Positions 14,676-24,147 of a DNA stretch of 58,173 nt are shown piece after piece. Source of the stretch: Streptomyces sp. PH10-H1 (lineage in GTDB: Bacteria; Actinomycetota; Actinomycetes; Streptomycetales; Streptomycetaceae); NCBI RefSeq assembly GCF_030063355.1, contig NZ_JASISZ010000058.1, forward strand, positions 1 through 58,173, written 5' to 3'. Position numbers and translations under genes: made by a program. Positions within the stretch are counted from its first letter, which is position 1; every line of letters starts with the position of its first letter. Below the pieces are notes generated by a model that had not been told where the DNA came from, made no database searches, and saw only the letters and a list, made by a program, of their open reading frames with translations.

Positions 14676-15599
14676 ATGAATGAGAACGACGGAGACGGAG
14701 CACAAGTGACGACCGGTGGAGCGGGCGAGGCCGCTGAGGCCATCCCCGAGCTGGTGATCATCTCCGGCATGTCCGGGGCCGGCCGCAGCACCGCGGCCAA
14801 GTGTCTGGAGGACCTCGGCTGGTTCGTCGTGGACAACCTGCCGCCCGCCCTGATCCCCACCATGGTGGACCTGGGCGCGCGCTCGCAGGGCAACGTGGCG
14901 CGGATCGCGGTCGTCGTGGATGTCCGGGGCCGTCGCTTCTTCGACAATCTGCGGGAATCCCTGGCGGACCTCGACGCCAAGGGCGTCAAGCGCCGCGTGG
15001 TGTTCCTGGAGGCGTCCGACGACCTCCTGGTCCGCCGCTTCGAGTCCGTACGCCGACCGCACCCGCTCCAGGGCGACGGACGCATCGTGGACGGCATCGC
15101 CAAGGAGCGGGACCTGCTGCGCGAGCTGCGCGGCGAGGCCGACCTCGTGATCGACACCTCCAGTCTCAACGTGCACGAGCTGCGATCGAAGATGGACGCC
15201 CAGTTCGCGGCTGACGGGGAGCCCGAGCTGCGGGCCACGGTGATGTCATTCGGCTTCAAGTACGGGCTGCCCGTCGACGCCGACCTGGTCGTCGACTGCC
15301 GGTTCATCCCGAACCCGCACTGGGTGCCGGAGCTGCGCCCGTTCACCGGACTGAACGACGAGGTCGCCCAGTACGTCTTCAACCAGCCCGGCGCCAAGGA
15401 GTTCCTCGACGGGTACGCCGAGCTGCTGCACATCATCGCCGCCGGCTACCGCCGTGAGGGCAAGCGGTATGTGACCATCGCCGTCGGCTGCACGGGCGGA
15501 AAGCACCGCAGTGTGGCCATGTCCGAGCGGCTCGCCCGCCGGCTGTCCGCGGACGGAGTGGAGACCGTCATCGTCCACCGGGACATGGGGCGCGAGTGA
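14676..15599 (+). CDS. rapZ: RapZ/YvcJ-type nucleotide-binding protein
   Basis: 307 residues. N-terminal P-loop kinase-like domain with GMSGAGRS at 31-38 and a VVDNLPP switch segment; C-terminal domain with VAVGCTGGKHRS-type motif (TIAVGCTGGKHRSVAMSERL near 270) as in RapZ/YvcJ proteins. In Escherichia coli RapZ steers small-RNA control of glucosamine-6-phosphate synthase; in actinomycetes the role is not settled. The start is 45 bases after uvrC with GGGGGAGA upstream. Its last four bases overlap the GTG of the next gene, giving tight coupling with the YvcK-like gene and whiA. Confidence 0.93.
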   Translation: MNENDGDGAQVTTGGAGEAAEAIPELVIISGMSGAGRSTAAKCLEDLGWFVVDNLPPALIPTMVDLGARSQGNVARIAVVVDVRGRRFFDNLRESLADLDAKGVKRRVVFLEASDDLLVRRFESVRRPHPLQGDGRIVDGIAKERDLLRELRGEADLVIDTSSLNVHELRSKMDAQFAADGEPELRATVMSFGFKYGLPVDADLVVDCRFIPNPHWVPELRPFTGLNDEVAQYVFNQPGAKEFLDGYAELLHIIAAGYRREGKRYVTIAVGCTGGKHRSVAMSERLARRLSADGVETVIVHRDMGRE

Positions 15600-16603
15600 T
15601 CCGGACGGCACGGCGCCTGCGTCGCACGAGCCGACGCTCCGGAGTACCACCGAAAGTGGTCGCCCTGGGCGGCGGCCACGGGCTGTCCGCCTCACTGAGC
15701 GCCCTGCGCCGGATCACCGGCGACCTGACCGCCGTCGTCACCGTCGCGGACGACGGCGGCTCCAGCGGCCGGCTGCGCGAGGAGATGGGCGTCCTGCCGC
15801 CCGGCGATCTGCGCAAGGCGCTGGCGGCGCTGTGCGGGGACGACGAGTGGGGACGGACCTGGGCCAAGGTGATCCAGCACCGCTTCGTCAGCGGGGGAGA
15901 CCTGCACGGACACGCCGTAGGCAATCTGCTGATTGTCGCCCTCTGGGAGCAGCTCAACGACGAGGTCGCGGCCCTCGAATGGGTCGGGAGGCTGCTGGGC
16001 GCCCACGGCCGGGTGCTGCCCATGTCCGCGGTGCCGCTGGACCTCCATGCGAGCGTCCGCGGGCACGACCCGGCGAAGCCCGCCGAGATCACCACCGTAC
16101 GGGGTCAGGCCACGGTCGCCCTCACCCCCGGTGACGTGCAGGAAGTCTGGTTGCTGCCCGCCGATCCACCGGCCGTTCCGGAGGCCGTTCAGGCGGTCCT
16201 GGACGCCGACTGGGTGGTCCTCGGACCGGGGTCCTGGTTCTCGTCGGTGATACCGCATCTGCTGGTCCCCGAACTGGCCGACGCACTGATGAACACCCGT
16301 GCCCGCAGGGTCCTCACACTGAACCTCGCACCCCAGCCGGGAGAGACCGACGGCTTTTCTCCGCAGCGTCACTTGGAGGTTTTGGCCCGACACGCCCCTA
16401 AACTCACCATCGACGTGGTGCTGGCCGACGAGGCCGCCGTGCCCGACCGGGAGAGCCTGGCAAAGGCTGCCGAACGGTTGTGCGGAACGGTCGAGCTGGC
16501 CCGGATCGCGGCCCCTGACGGGCCGCGGCACGATCCGGAGCTGTTGGCCACCGCGTATGACCGGATTTTTCGTATGCGTGGAAGGATCGGCCCATGGCGA
16601 TGA
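15596..16603 (+). CDS. YvcK/CofD-like gluconeogenesis factor
   Basis: 335 residues. The glycine-rich GGGHG near 25-29, ADDGGSSGRLR near 51-61 and PPGDLRKAL are the conserved motifs of the YvcK (CofD-like) family, which bind UDP-sugars or related nucleotides and link carbon source to cell-wall synthesis. The GTG start overlaps the rapZ stop (GTGA), and its 3' end overlaps the whiA start by ten bases, so all three are co-translated. An arginine-rich N-terminus (residues 3-14) precedes the domain. Symbol left open because yvcK and cuvA are both used in other groups. Confidence 0.92.
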   Translation: MIRTARRLRRTSRRSGVPPKVVALGGGHGLSASLSALRRITGDLTAVVTVADDGGSSGRLREEMGVLPPGDLRKALAALCGDDEWGRTWAKVIQHRFVSGGDLHGHAVGNLLIVALWEQLNDEVAALEWVGRLLGAHGRVLPMSAVPLDLHASVRGHDPAKPAEITTVRGQATVALTPGDVQEVWLLPADPPAVPEAVQAVLDADWVVLGPGSWFSSVIPHLLVPELADALMNTRARRVLTLNLAPQPGETDGFSPQRHLEVLARHAPKLTIDVVLADEAAVPDRESLAKAAERLCGTVELARIAAPDGPRHDPELLATAYDRIFRMRGRIGPWR

Positions 16604-17571
16604 CGGCAGCGGTGAAGGATGAGATTTCCCGGCTCCCCGTCACCCGGACCTGCTGCCGGAAGGCGGAGGTCTCGTCGATCCTGCGGTTCGCGGGCGGTCT
16701 CCACCTGGTGAGCGGTCGCATCGTGATCGAGGCGGAGCTGGACACCGGGATCGCGGCCCGGAGGCTGCGCAAGGACATCCTGGAGATCTTCGGCCACTCC
16801 TCCGACCTGGTGGTGATGGCCCCTGGCGGGCTGCGCCGCGGCAGCCGGTATGTGGTCCGGGTCGTCGCGGGCGGCGACCAGCTGGCGCGGCAGACCGGCC
16901 TGGTGGACGGCCGCGGCCGCCCCATCCGGGGTCTGCCCCCGCAGGTCGTCTCCGGCGCCACCTGCGATGCCGAGGCGGCCTGGCGCGGCGCCTTCCTGGC
17001 ACACGGCTCCCTCACCGAGCCCGGCCGCTCCTCGTCGCTGGAGGTCACCTGCCCCGGCCCCGAGGCGGCCCTGGCCCTGGTCGGCGCGGCCCGCAGGCTG
17101 CAGATCCCGGCCAAGGCCCGCGAGGTGCGCAATGTCGACCGGGTGGTCGTACGGGACGGGGACGCGATCGGCGCGCTGCTGACCCGGCTGGGCGCCCATG
17201 ACTCCGTCCTGGCCTGGGAAGAGCGCCGGATGCGCCGCGAGGTGCGCGCCACCGCGAACCGGCTGGCGAACTTCGACGACGCGAATTTGCGCCGTTCGGC
17301 GCGGGCGGCGGTCGCGGCCGGCGCGCGGGTGCAGCGCGCGCTGGAGATCCTCGGCGAGGAGGTGCCGGAGCACCTTGCGGCGGCGGGCCGGCTGCGGATC
17401 GAGCACAAGCAGGCGTCGCTGGAGGAACTGGGCTCGCTCGCGGAGCCGCCGCTCACCAAGGACGCGGTGGCGGGCCGGATCCGGCGCCTGCTGGCGATGG
17501 CGGACAAGCGGGCCTCGGACATGGGAATGCCGGGCACGGAGGCGAACCTCACCGAAGAGATGGTCGGCTGA
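16594..17571 (+). CDS. whiA: WhiA sporulation transcription factor
   Basis: 325 residues. WhiA joins a degenerate LAGLIDADG homing-endonuclease-like fold (residues about 20-220, without catalytic residues) to a C-terminal helix-turn-helix (about 240-310, containing LEELGSLAEPPLTKDAVAGR). In Streptomyces it acts with WhiB to start sporulation septation. The N-terminus MAMTAAVKDEISRLPVTRTC is typical. GGAAGGA lies upstream inside the YvcK-like gene, which it overlaps by ten bases. Last gene of the run. Confidence 0.97.
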   Translation: MAMTAAVKDEISRLPVTRTCCRKAEVSSILRFAGGLHLVSGRIVIEAELDTGIAARRLRKDILEIFGHSSDLVVMAPGGLRRGSRYVVRVVAGGDQLARQTGLVDGRGRPIRGLPPQVVSGATCDAEAAWRGAFLAHGSLTEPGRSSSLEVTCPGPEAALALVGAARRLQIPAKAREVRNVDRVVVRDGDAIGALLTRLGAHDSVLAWEERRMRREVRATANRLANFDDANLRRSARAAVAAGARVQRALEILGEEVPEHLAAAGRLRIEHKQASLEELGSLAEPPLTKDAVAGRIRRLLAMADKRASDMGMPGTEANLTEEMVG

Positions 17572-17711
17572 CGTCCGCGCCGCCGCGTCGTGGGTGGGCC
17601 GCGTCTGGGCCGGGGTCGGGCCCGTTCCCTCGGTGGTGTTGTCCCGGCGGTTGGCGCGGTGACCGCGATGGTTGAACGGGTCCGCTGAATTCAGCCCGTC
17701 CAGCCGAGTAC

Positions 17712-17733
17712 CTCCCAGCGGTAGCTGGGGGAG
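17712..17733. repeat. Streptomyces-type intergenic palindrome
   Basis: Arms CTCCCAGC and GCTGGGGGAG flank GGTA. I recall closely similar CTCCCAGC/GCTGGGGG palindromes as dispersed intergenic repeats in many Streptomyces genomes. It lies in the 264-base gap after whiA, which otherwise shows no gene. Confidence 0.55.
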
Positions 17734-17835
17734 TTTGAGGACCGCGCGGCCGGCGGACGTGTAACCCGGAGCCGGTTGCGGCACCGGCGAGTCTCCGCTT
17801 GCCGTGAGCGACTGGTGGTAGCAGCCTGTGATCTT

Positions 17836-19662
17836 GTGACGGATCGAGAGCTTGGCCGCCGGTTGGGGCGGATTCGGCGGGCGCTGGTGGCCGCCCTCGT
17901 GACGGTTGTCTCCGCGTTGATGGTGGCGGCGGCACCGGGTGGCGGGCCGGCCGACGATGTGGGTGCCGATGTGGCCGCGTATACGGCGCGGGTGGCAGCC
18001 GGGCAGGTGCCGTCGCTCCTGCGGGCCGGTGTGGACGCGGGAGAGGTGGCCGGGCTGCCCGGGGCGGTCGAGCTGGATCTCACCGCGAAGCAGGCCGCGC
18101 GGCTGGCCGGGGAGGGCATCGCGCTTACCCCGCGTCCCGCGCCGCGGCGCAGGTCCGCCGCCCTCGGCGGTGGCGTGTTCCGCCCGTACGGCGGATCCGG
18201 CGGACTGAAGGCGGAGGTCGTGGCCACGGCGGCCGCGCATCCGGGCCTGGCGCGGACGGAGGTCATCGGCCGCACCGTGCTCGGGCAGGAGATCCTCGCG
18301 CTGCGGGTCGGCAAGGCCGGCAACCCCGCCGTGCTGTATCTGGGCGGGCAGCACGCCAGGGAGTGGATCACGCCGGAGACCGTCCGCCGGCTGATGCACC
18401 ACTACGTGGACGGCTACGGGTCGGACCCCGAGGCCACCCGGATCGTCAACGCCACCGAGCTGTGGTTCGTGATCTGCGCCAATCCCGACGGCTACGACTA
18501 CAGCTTCACCCCCGGCCACCGCCTGTGGCGCAAGAACATCCAGGGCGTCGACCTCAACCGCAACTTCGGCTACAAGTGGGCCTACGACAACCAGGGTTCC
18601 TCGTCCGATCCGGGCGCCGAGACCTACCGCGGGCCCGCCGCGATGTCGGAGCCGGAGACCCGCGCCCTGGACGACCTGGAGCGCCGGATGCACTTCCGGT
18701 ACGCCGTCAACTACCACTCGGCGGCCCAGCTGCTGCTCTACGGGATCGGCTGGCAGGTCGCCACGCCCAGCCCCGACGACGTACTGGCCCGGGCGCTGGC
18801 CGGTACTCCCGGCCACTCGGCGATCCCCGGCTACCGGCCGGTGCTGTCCTCCGCGCTGTACGTCACCAACGGCGACGCCGACGGGCACGCCGCGAACATG
18901 CACGGCACCTTGATGCTCAGCCCGGAGATGTCCACCTGCGAGACCGCCACTGCCGCCTCGACGGCCGGTTCCTGGTGGCCGGAGGACTGCGCGAGTGTCT
19001 TCGCCTTCCCCGACGACGAGCAGTTGATCCGGCGCGAGTTCGAGAAGAACGTGCCCTTCGCGCTCTCCGTCGCGTCGAGTGCCGCGGACCCGGGCCGGCC
19101 GGCGGTCGCCGACTTCACGCCTGACGCCTTCACGGTCTCGTACGACGACGCGGGCGCGCAGCAGGTGGCCGTCACCGCCCGTCGGAGCGTTCCGGACAAA
19201 CGGGTCAACTGGCGCATCGGCGGTGGCGCCGAGCACTCCGCACCGGTCGAGGCATGGCGCGGCGGCGTGACGTACGGCGGCACGGACCACACGTACTTCG
19301 ACGAGTACCGGGGCACGGTCGCCGGCGCCCGGCCCGGCGACACGGTGAGCGTGTGGTTCACCGGCGGCGGCGCGGCGAGCACGCCGTTCATGTACGCCGT
19401 CGCACCACGGCCGGCGGGCGATGCGCTGGTCCTTCCCGTACCGGGCGGCACACCCCACCCGCTGGGTGTGCTGAGTCACTTCCGGCAGGTGACGTACCCC
19501 GCCGACGCGGGGCTGCCGGACCGGCCCACGCTGCTCGCCCTGCGCGACTACGTGAATGAGGGCGGAAGGCTCCTCCTGGACGGGACCATGGTCCAGGACT
19601 CCGAACTGTCGGGCGCGGCCGGCGTCGCCGTACTCAACCGCCTTGCCGGTGCGGCCCGGTGA
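17836..19662 (+). CDS. Secreted M14 family zinc carboxypeptidase, short C-terminal form
   Basis: 608 residues from the GTG at 17836. N-terminal signal (RRALVAALVTVVSALMVAAA), a pro-region to about residue 115, then the M14 peptidase: zinc ligands H173 and E176 (in HAREW), substrate-binding NPDG and DLNRNFGY, third zinc ligand H294 (in NYHSAA) and probable catalytic E364 (in LSPEMS). After residue 430 a beta-rich domain follows and the protein ends in ALRDYVNEGGRLLLDG plus 20 residues. Homologues as I recall them run on to nearly 1000 residues from this motif, so this copy seems truncated. The GTG lacks an obvious ribosome site; an ATG at 17776 is possible but precedes the signal peptide. Confidence 0.85.
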   Translation: MTDRELGRRLGRIRRALVAALVTVVSALMVAAAPGGGPADDVGADVAAYTARVAAGQVPSLLRAGVDAGEVAGLPGAVELDLTAKQAARLAGEGIALTPRPAPRRRSAALGGGVFRPYGGSGGLKAEVVATAAAHPGLARTEVIGRTVLGQEILALRVGKAGNPAVLYLGGQHAREWITPETVRRLMHHYVDGYGSDPEATRIVNATELWFVICANPDGYDYSFTPGHRLWRKNIQGVDLNRNFGYKWAYDNQGSSSDPGAETYRGPAAMSEPETRALDDLERRMHFRYAVNYHSAAQLLLYGIGWQVATPSPDDVLARALAGTPGHSAIPGYRPVLSSALYVTNGDADGHAANMHGTLMLSPEMSTCETATAASTAGSWWPEDCASVFAFPDDEQLIRREFEKNVPFALSVASSAADPGRPAVADFTPDAFTVSYDDAGAQQVAVTARRSVPDKRVNWRIGGGAEHSAPVEAWRGGVTYGGTDHTYFDEYRGTVAGARPGDTVSVWFTGGGAASTPFMYAVAPRPAGDALVLPVPGGTPHPLGVLSHFRQVTYPADAGLPDRPTLLALRDYVNEGGRLLLDGTMVQDSELSGAAGVAVLNRLAGAAR

Positions 19663-19771
19663 TGGAAGTGAACGGTTTGTTGAATTCGGCGGCCGGTCGT
19701 CTCAGTATCCGGAGCGGCCTCCTCGGGCCTCCGTGGTGACACTCCGTGACACATACGGTGAACTGGGAAAA

Positions 19772-19788
19772 CGCCCGCTGAGCGGGCG
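19772..19788. terminator. Palindrome in the gap before gap
   Basis: CGCCCGC, TGA, GCGGGCG form a perfect 7-bp hairpin 110 bases after the carboxypeptidase stop. It could end that transcript. A possible -10 (TAGGGT at 19840-19845) for the following gene lies downstream. Confidence 0.45.
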
Positions 19789-19917
19789 CTCAGAGCCCGT
19801 CCGGGCGCTCTCGATGTCACTGGGAACACGTGGGCGAGGTAGGGTCGTGACTGGTCGGGGACATCCCATATTTCGCAGCCGGAGTGGATTCCGGCACATC
19901 AGCGAGGAGATCGGTTC

Positions 19918-20922
<1,005 letters not shown>

Positions 20923-20950
20923 GTCGCGGTCACGCCACGCAGATGTGAGT

Positions 20951-20994
20951 GACAGGGCCCGTCCGGCGCGAAGGCGCGTCGGCCGGGCCCTGTC
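20951..20994 (+). terminator. Hairpin between gap and pgk
   Basis: GACAGGGCCCG (20951-20961) pairs perfectly with CGGGCCCTGTC (20984-20994), with further pairing of GGCGCG/CGCGTC inside. It lies 28 bases after gap and 38 before pgk, so it could be a full or partial terminator. Confidence 0.75.
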
Positions 20995-21031
20995 CCTTGT
21001 CGACCATGAGGCCACGAGGAGCCCACCGGAT

Positions 21032-22246
21032 ATGAAGACGATCGACGACCTCCTGAACGAGGGACAGGTCGCGGGCCAGCGGGTGTTCGTCCGCGCCGAC
21101 CTGAATGTGCCGCTTTCGGGCGCCACCATCACCGACGACGGCCGGATCCGCGCCGCCGTCCCGACCATCACCAAGCTCGCCGCCGCGGGCGCCAGGGTGA
21201 TCGTCGCCTCACACCTGGGCCGCCCCAAGGGCGCGCCCGACCCGCAGTTCTCGCTCGCGCCGGTCGCCGCGCGGCTCGGCGAACTGCTCGGCGCGGAGGT
21301 CGCGTTCGCGGCCGACACCGTCGGGGACAGTGCGCAGTCGGCCGTCGCGGGCCTGGCCGACGGCGGAGTGGTACTGCTGGAGAACCTGCGGTTCAACGCG
21401 GGCGAGACCGCGAAGGACGACGCCGAGCGCGGCGCCTTCGCCGACCAGCTCGCGTCGCTCGCGGACGTGTACGTCGGTGACGGCTTCGGCGCCGTGCACC
21501 GCAAGCACGCCTCCGTGTTCGACCTCCCGGCGCGGCTCCCGCACGCCGCGGGCGGCCTGATCGCCACCGAGGTCGACGTGCTGAAGAAGCTCACCTCCGA
21601 CGTGCAGCGGCCGTACGCGGTCGTGCTCGGCGGGGCGAAGGTCTCCGACAAGCTCGGTGTCATCGACCACCTGCTGGAGAAGGCCGACCGGATCCTGATC
21701 GGCGGCGGGATGGTCTTCACCTTCCTCAAGGCCCAGGGCCACGAGGTCGGCAGGAGCATGCTCCAGGAGGACCAGATCCCGGTCGTCCAGGAGTACCTCA
21801 AGCGCGCCGAGGCCAAGGGCGTGGAGTTCGTGCTGCCGGTCGACGTCGTCGCCGCGGGCGCCTTCCCCGACCTCAAGACGCAGGCGCCGACGAACCCGCT
21901 CACCGTGGACGTGGACGCCATCCCGGCCGATGTGATGGGCCTGGACATCGGCCCGAAGTCCAGCGCGCTCTTCGCCTCGAAGCTCGCCGACGCGGCCACC
22001 GTGTTCTGGAACGGCCCGATGGGCGTATTCGAGCACCCCGACTACGCCGAGGGCACCCGCGCGGTCGCCCGGGCCCTTATCGACAGCCCCGCGTTCACCG
22101 TGGTCGGCGGCGGTGACTCGGCCGCGGCCGTGCGCATCCTCGGCTTCGACGAGAACGCTTTCGGCCACATCTCGACCGGTGGCGGCGCCAGCCTCGAATA
22201 CCTCGAGGGCAAGACGCTCCCCGGCCTCGCCGCACTGGAGGACTGA
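21032..22246 (+). CDS. pgk: Phosphoglycerate kinase
   Basis: 404 residues. Makes ATP from 1,3-bisphosphoglycerate. Visible motifs: VFVRADLNVPLSG near the N-terminus, SHLGRPKG, the hinge region GGAKVSDKL, GGGMVFTFL and the C-terminal nucleotide loop GGGDSAAAV. The ATG at 21032 is chosen because the conserved MKTIDDL starts there and GAGGAG lies upstream; a longer reading from 20945 covers the terminator. Six bases before tpiA, so co-transcribed. Confidence 0.97.
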   Translation: MKTIDDLLNEGQVAGQRVFVRADLNVPLSGATITDDGRIRAAVPTITKLAAAGARVIVASHLGRPKGAPDPQFSLAPVAARLGELLGAEVAFAADTVGDSAQSAVAGLADGGVVLLENLRFNAGETAKDDAERGAFADQLASLADVYVGDGFGAVHRKHASVFDLPARLPHAAGGLIATEVDVLKKLTSDVQRPYAVVLGGAKVSDKLGVIDHLLEKADRILIGGGMVFTFLKAQGHEVGRSMLQEDQIPVVQEYLKRAEAKGVEFVLPVDVVAAGAFPDLKTQAPTNPLTVDVDAIPADVMGLDIGPKSSALFASKLADAATVFWNGPMGVFEHPDYAEGTRAVARALIDSPAFTVVGGGDSAAAVRILGFDENAFGHISTGGGASLEYLEGKTLPGLAALED

Positions 22247-22252
22247 CCCAGC

Positions 22253-23029
22253 ATGAGCACCCGTACCCCGCTGATGGCGGGCAACTGGAAGATGAACCTC
22301 AACCACCTCGAGGCCATCGCGCACGTCCAGAAGCTGTCCTTTGCGCTCACCGACAAGGACTACGACACGGTCGAGGTCGCCGTCCTGCCGCCCTTCACCG
22401 ACCTGCGTTCGGTGCAGACCCTGGTCGACGGCGACAAGCTGAAGATCAAGTACGGCGCCCAGGACCTCTCCGCGTACGACTCGGGCGCGTACACCGGTGA
22501 GATCTCCGGTCCGATGCTCGCCAAGCTGAAGTGCACGTATGTGGCCATCGGCCACAGCGAGCGCCGCCAGTACCACGGTGAGGACGAGCCGCTCCTCAAC
22601 GCCAAGGTCAGGGCCGCGTACCGGCACGGCCTCACGCCGATTCTGTGCGTCGGCGAGGGCCTGGACGTCCGCAAGGCCGGACAGCAGGTCCCGCACACCC
22701 TCGCCCAGCTCGACGGCGCGCTGAAGGACATCCCGGCCGAGCAGGCCGGGACGATCGTCATCGCCTATGAGCCGGTGTGGGCGATCGGCACCGGCGAGGT
22801 CGCCACACCCGAGGACGCGCAGGAGGTCTGCGGTGCCATCCGCGGCCGGCTGGCCGAGCTGTACAGCCAGGAGCTGGCCGAAAAGGTCCGTATCCAGTAC
22901 GGCGGCTCGGTCAAGTCCGGAAACGTCGCGGCGATCATGGCGCAGCCGGACGTGGACGGCGCCCTGATCGGCGGCGCGGCGCTCGACGCGGAGGAGTTCG
23001 TCAAGATCGTCCGCTTCCGCGACCAGTAG
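22253..23029 (+). CDS. tpiA: Triosephosphate isomerase
   Basis: 258 residues. Interconverts dihydroxyacetone phosphate and glyceraldehyde 3-phosphate. Active-site residues are visible: N11 and K13 in GNWKMN, catalytic histidine at about 101 in IGHSERR and glutamate at about 173 in AYEPVWAIGTG; the phosphate loop is YGGSVKSGN. ATG start six bases after pgk. Confidence 0.97.
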   Translation: MSTRTPLMAGNWKMNLNHLEAIAHVQKLSFALTDKDYDTVEVAVLPPFTDLRSVQTLVDGDKLKIKYGAQDLSAYDSGAYTGEISGPMLAKLKCTYVAIGHSERRQYHGEDEPLLNAKVRAAYRHGLTPILCVGEGLDVRKAGQQVPHTLAQLDGALKDIPAEQAGTIVIAYEPVWAIGTGEVATPEDAQEVCGAIRGRLAELYSQELAEKVRIQYGGSVKSGNVAAIMAQPDVDGALIGGAALDAEEFVKIVRFRDQ

Positions 23030-23075
23030 GGCCGGCACGCGGTGGGCCGACCCGGCCCGCACGAAGTACCCTGTC

Positions 23076-23112
23076 GGGGCCGGACCGGCGCATTGGCGCC
23101 CGGTTCGGCCCC
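23076..23112 (+). terminator. 13-bp hairpin between tpiA and secG
   Basis: GGGGCCGGACCGG (23076-23088) pairs with CCGGTTCGGCCCC (23100-23112) with one G-U pair and an 11-base loop. It ends 36 bases before secG and may reduce read-through from the glycolytic operon. Confidence 0.65.
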
Positions 23113-23148
23113 GCGCCGTCGTTCGTAGTCGAGAGAGTTGGTCCAGCC

Positions 23149-23385
23149 GTGGTTCTCGGGTTCTCCATCGCCCTCATCATCTTCAGTCTGCTGCTCCTGC
23201 TGCTGGTGCTGATGCACAAGGGGAAGGGCGGCGGCCTCTCGGACATGTTCGGTGGTGGCATGCAGTCCTCCGTCGGCGGCTCCTCGGTGGCCGAACGCAA
23301 CCTCGACCGCATCACCGTGGTGATCGGTCTGTTGTGGTTTACGTGCATTGTCGTACTTGGCCTGGTGCTGAAGTTCCAGAAGTAA
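23149..23385 (+). CDS. secG: SecG preprotein translocase subunit
   Basis: 78 residues with two membrane helices (FSIALIIFSLLLLLLVLM and ITVVIGLLWFTCIVVLGLVL) joined by a glycine-rich HKGKGGGLSDMFGGGMQSS loop, the classic SecG pattern. It is a small integral subunit of the SecYEG export channel. GTG start; longer frames upstream are tpiA shadow. Location after tpiA is standard in actinobacteria. Confidence 0.95.
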   Translation: MVLGFSIALIIFSLLLLLLVLMHKGKGGGLSDMFGGGMQSSVGGSSVAERNLDRITVVIGLLWFTCIVVLGLVLKFQK

Positions 23386-23490
23386 CACCGGTGGCGTACT
23401 CCCGTGAGTCCAGGGAGAACTGACGCCTCGTCGCAAACGCGGCTTATCATGGGAGGGCGTCCTACGGGGCTGGGTACATCACCTGCCACT

Positions 23491-23518
23491 GGACGGCACG
23501 TAAGGTCTCCGTAAACTG
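23491..23518 (+). promoter_or_regulatory. Possible promoter of rbpA
   Basis: TGGACG (23491-23496) and TAAACT (23513-23518) with a 16-base spacer form a plausible housekeeping promoter ahead of the AGGGAG ribosome site of rbpA. Confidence 0.4.
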
Positions 23519-23556
23519 GGCGACCTCGCAGCACCATCACGCAGGGAGTTACGACC

Positions 23557-23892
23557 GTGGCAAGTGGCAACGCGATCCGTGGCAGTCGGGTCGGAGCGGG
23601 GCCGATGGGAGAGGCCGAGCGCGGCGAGTCCGCGCCACGCCTCCGCATCTCCTTCTGGTGCTCGAACGGGCACGAGACCCAGCCGAGTTTCGCCAGCGAC
23701 GCGCAGATCCCGGAGACCTGGGACTGCCCGCGCTGTGGTTTCCCGGCAGGGCAGGACGAGGAGAACCCGCCGGCGCCGCCGCGGACCGAGCCGTACAAGA
23801 CGCACCTGGCCTATGTGCGGGAGCGGCGCAGCGCGGCCGACGGCGAGGCGATTCTCGCCGAAGCGCTCGCGAAGCTCCGCGGCGAGATCTGA
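23557..23892 (+). CDS. rbpA: RbpA-family RNA polymerase-binding protein
   Basis: 111 residues. RbpA binds RNA polymerase and the principal sigma factor and stabilises the open complex in actinobacteria. The sequence starts MASGNAIRGSRVGAGPMGEA; a zinc knuckle is formed by C34 in FWCSNGHE and the CPRC pair, and the basic and sigma-interacting C-terminal segments are present (YKTHLAYVRERRS). GTG start with AGGGAG. Some Streptomyces carry two RbpA-type paralogues; from sequence alone I cannot say which this is. Confidence 0.93.
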   Translation: MASGNAIRGSRVGAGPMGEAERGESAPRLRISFWCSNGHETQPSFASDAQIPETWDCPRCGFPAGQDEENPPAPPRTEPYKTHLAYVRERRSAADGEAILAEALAKLRGEI

Positions 23893-23925
23893 GCGATCTC
23901 ACCGCGTACGGCGCGCGCGGACATC

Positions 23926-23966
23926 GCCCTCATTCGCCGGCCGGAAGCCGCCCGGCGAATGAGGGC
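23926..23966 (+). terminator. 15-bp perfect hairpin after rbpA
   Basis: GCCCTCATTCGCCGG (23926-23940) pairs with CCGGCGAATGAGGGC (23952-23966), loop of 11 bases, followed by ATTTCT. A strong intrinsic terminator. Confidence 0.9.
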
Positions 23967-24067
23967 ATTTCTCTGTCGGCGTCTCCGGTCCGAGTACCCT
24001 GCGGAAGCGGCTGACAGTAGCCTGGGAAGTGCCGGTGGGACCCGGACATCCGGGGGAGCTCGGAACG

Positions 24068-24083
24068 GATCACATCGGTGATC
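24068..24083. promoter_or_regulatory. Palindrome upstream of the kinase gene
   Basis: GATCAC, ATCG, GTGATC is a perfect 6+4+6 palindrome about 65 bases before the kinase start. It is a candidate operator; the binding protein is unknown. Confidence 0.35.
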
Positions 24084-24147
24084 AAAACGGCTCCCCCCGG
24101 CCCGGACCCTTGTTCCGGGGTGAATCCATCAACCACCATCCAAGACG

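Noticed and set aside
16369..19479. 1036-residue minus-strand frame
   Set aside because: Antisense shadow of yvcK-like, whiA and the M14 gene; no motif, no ribosome site.
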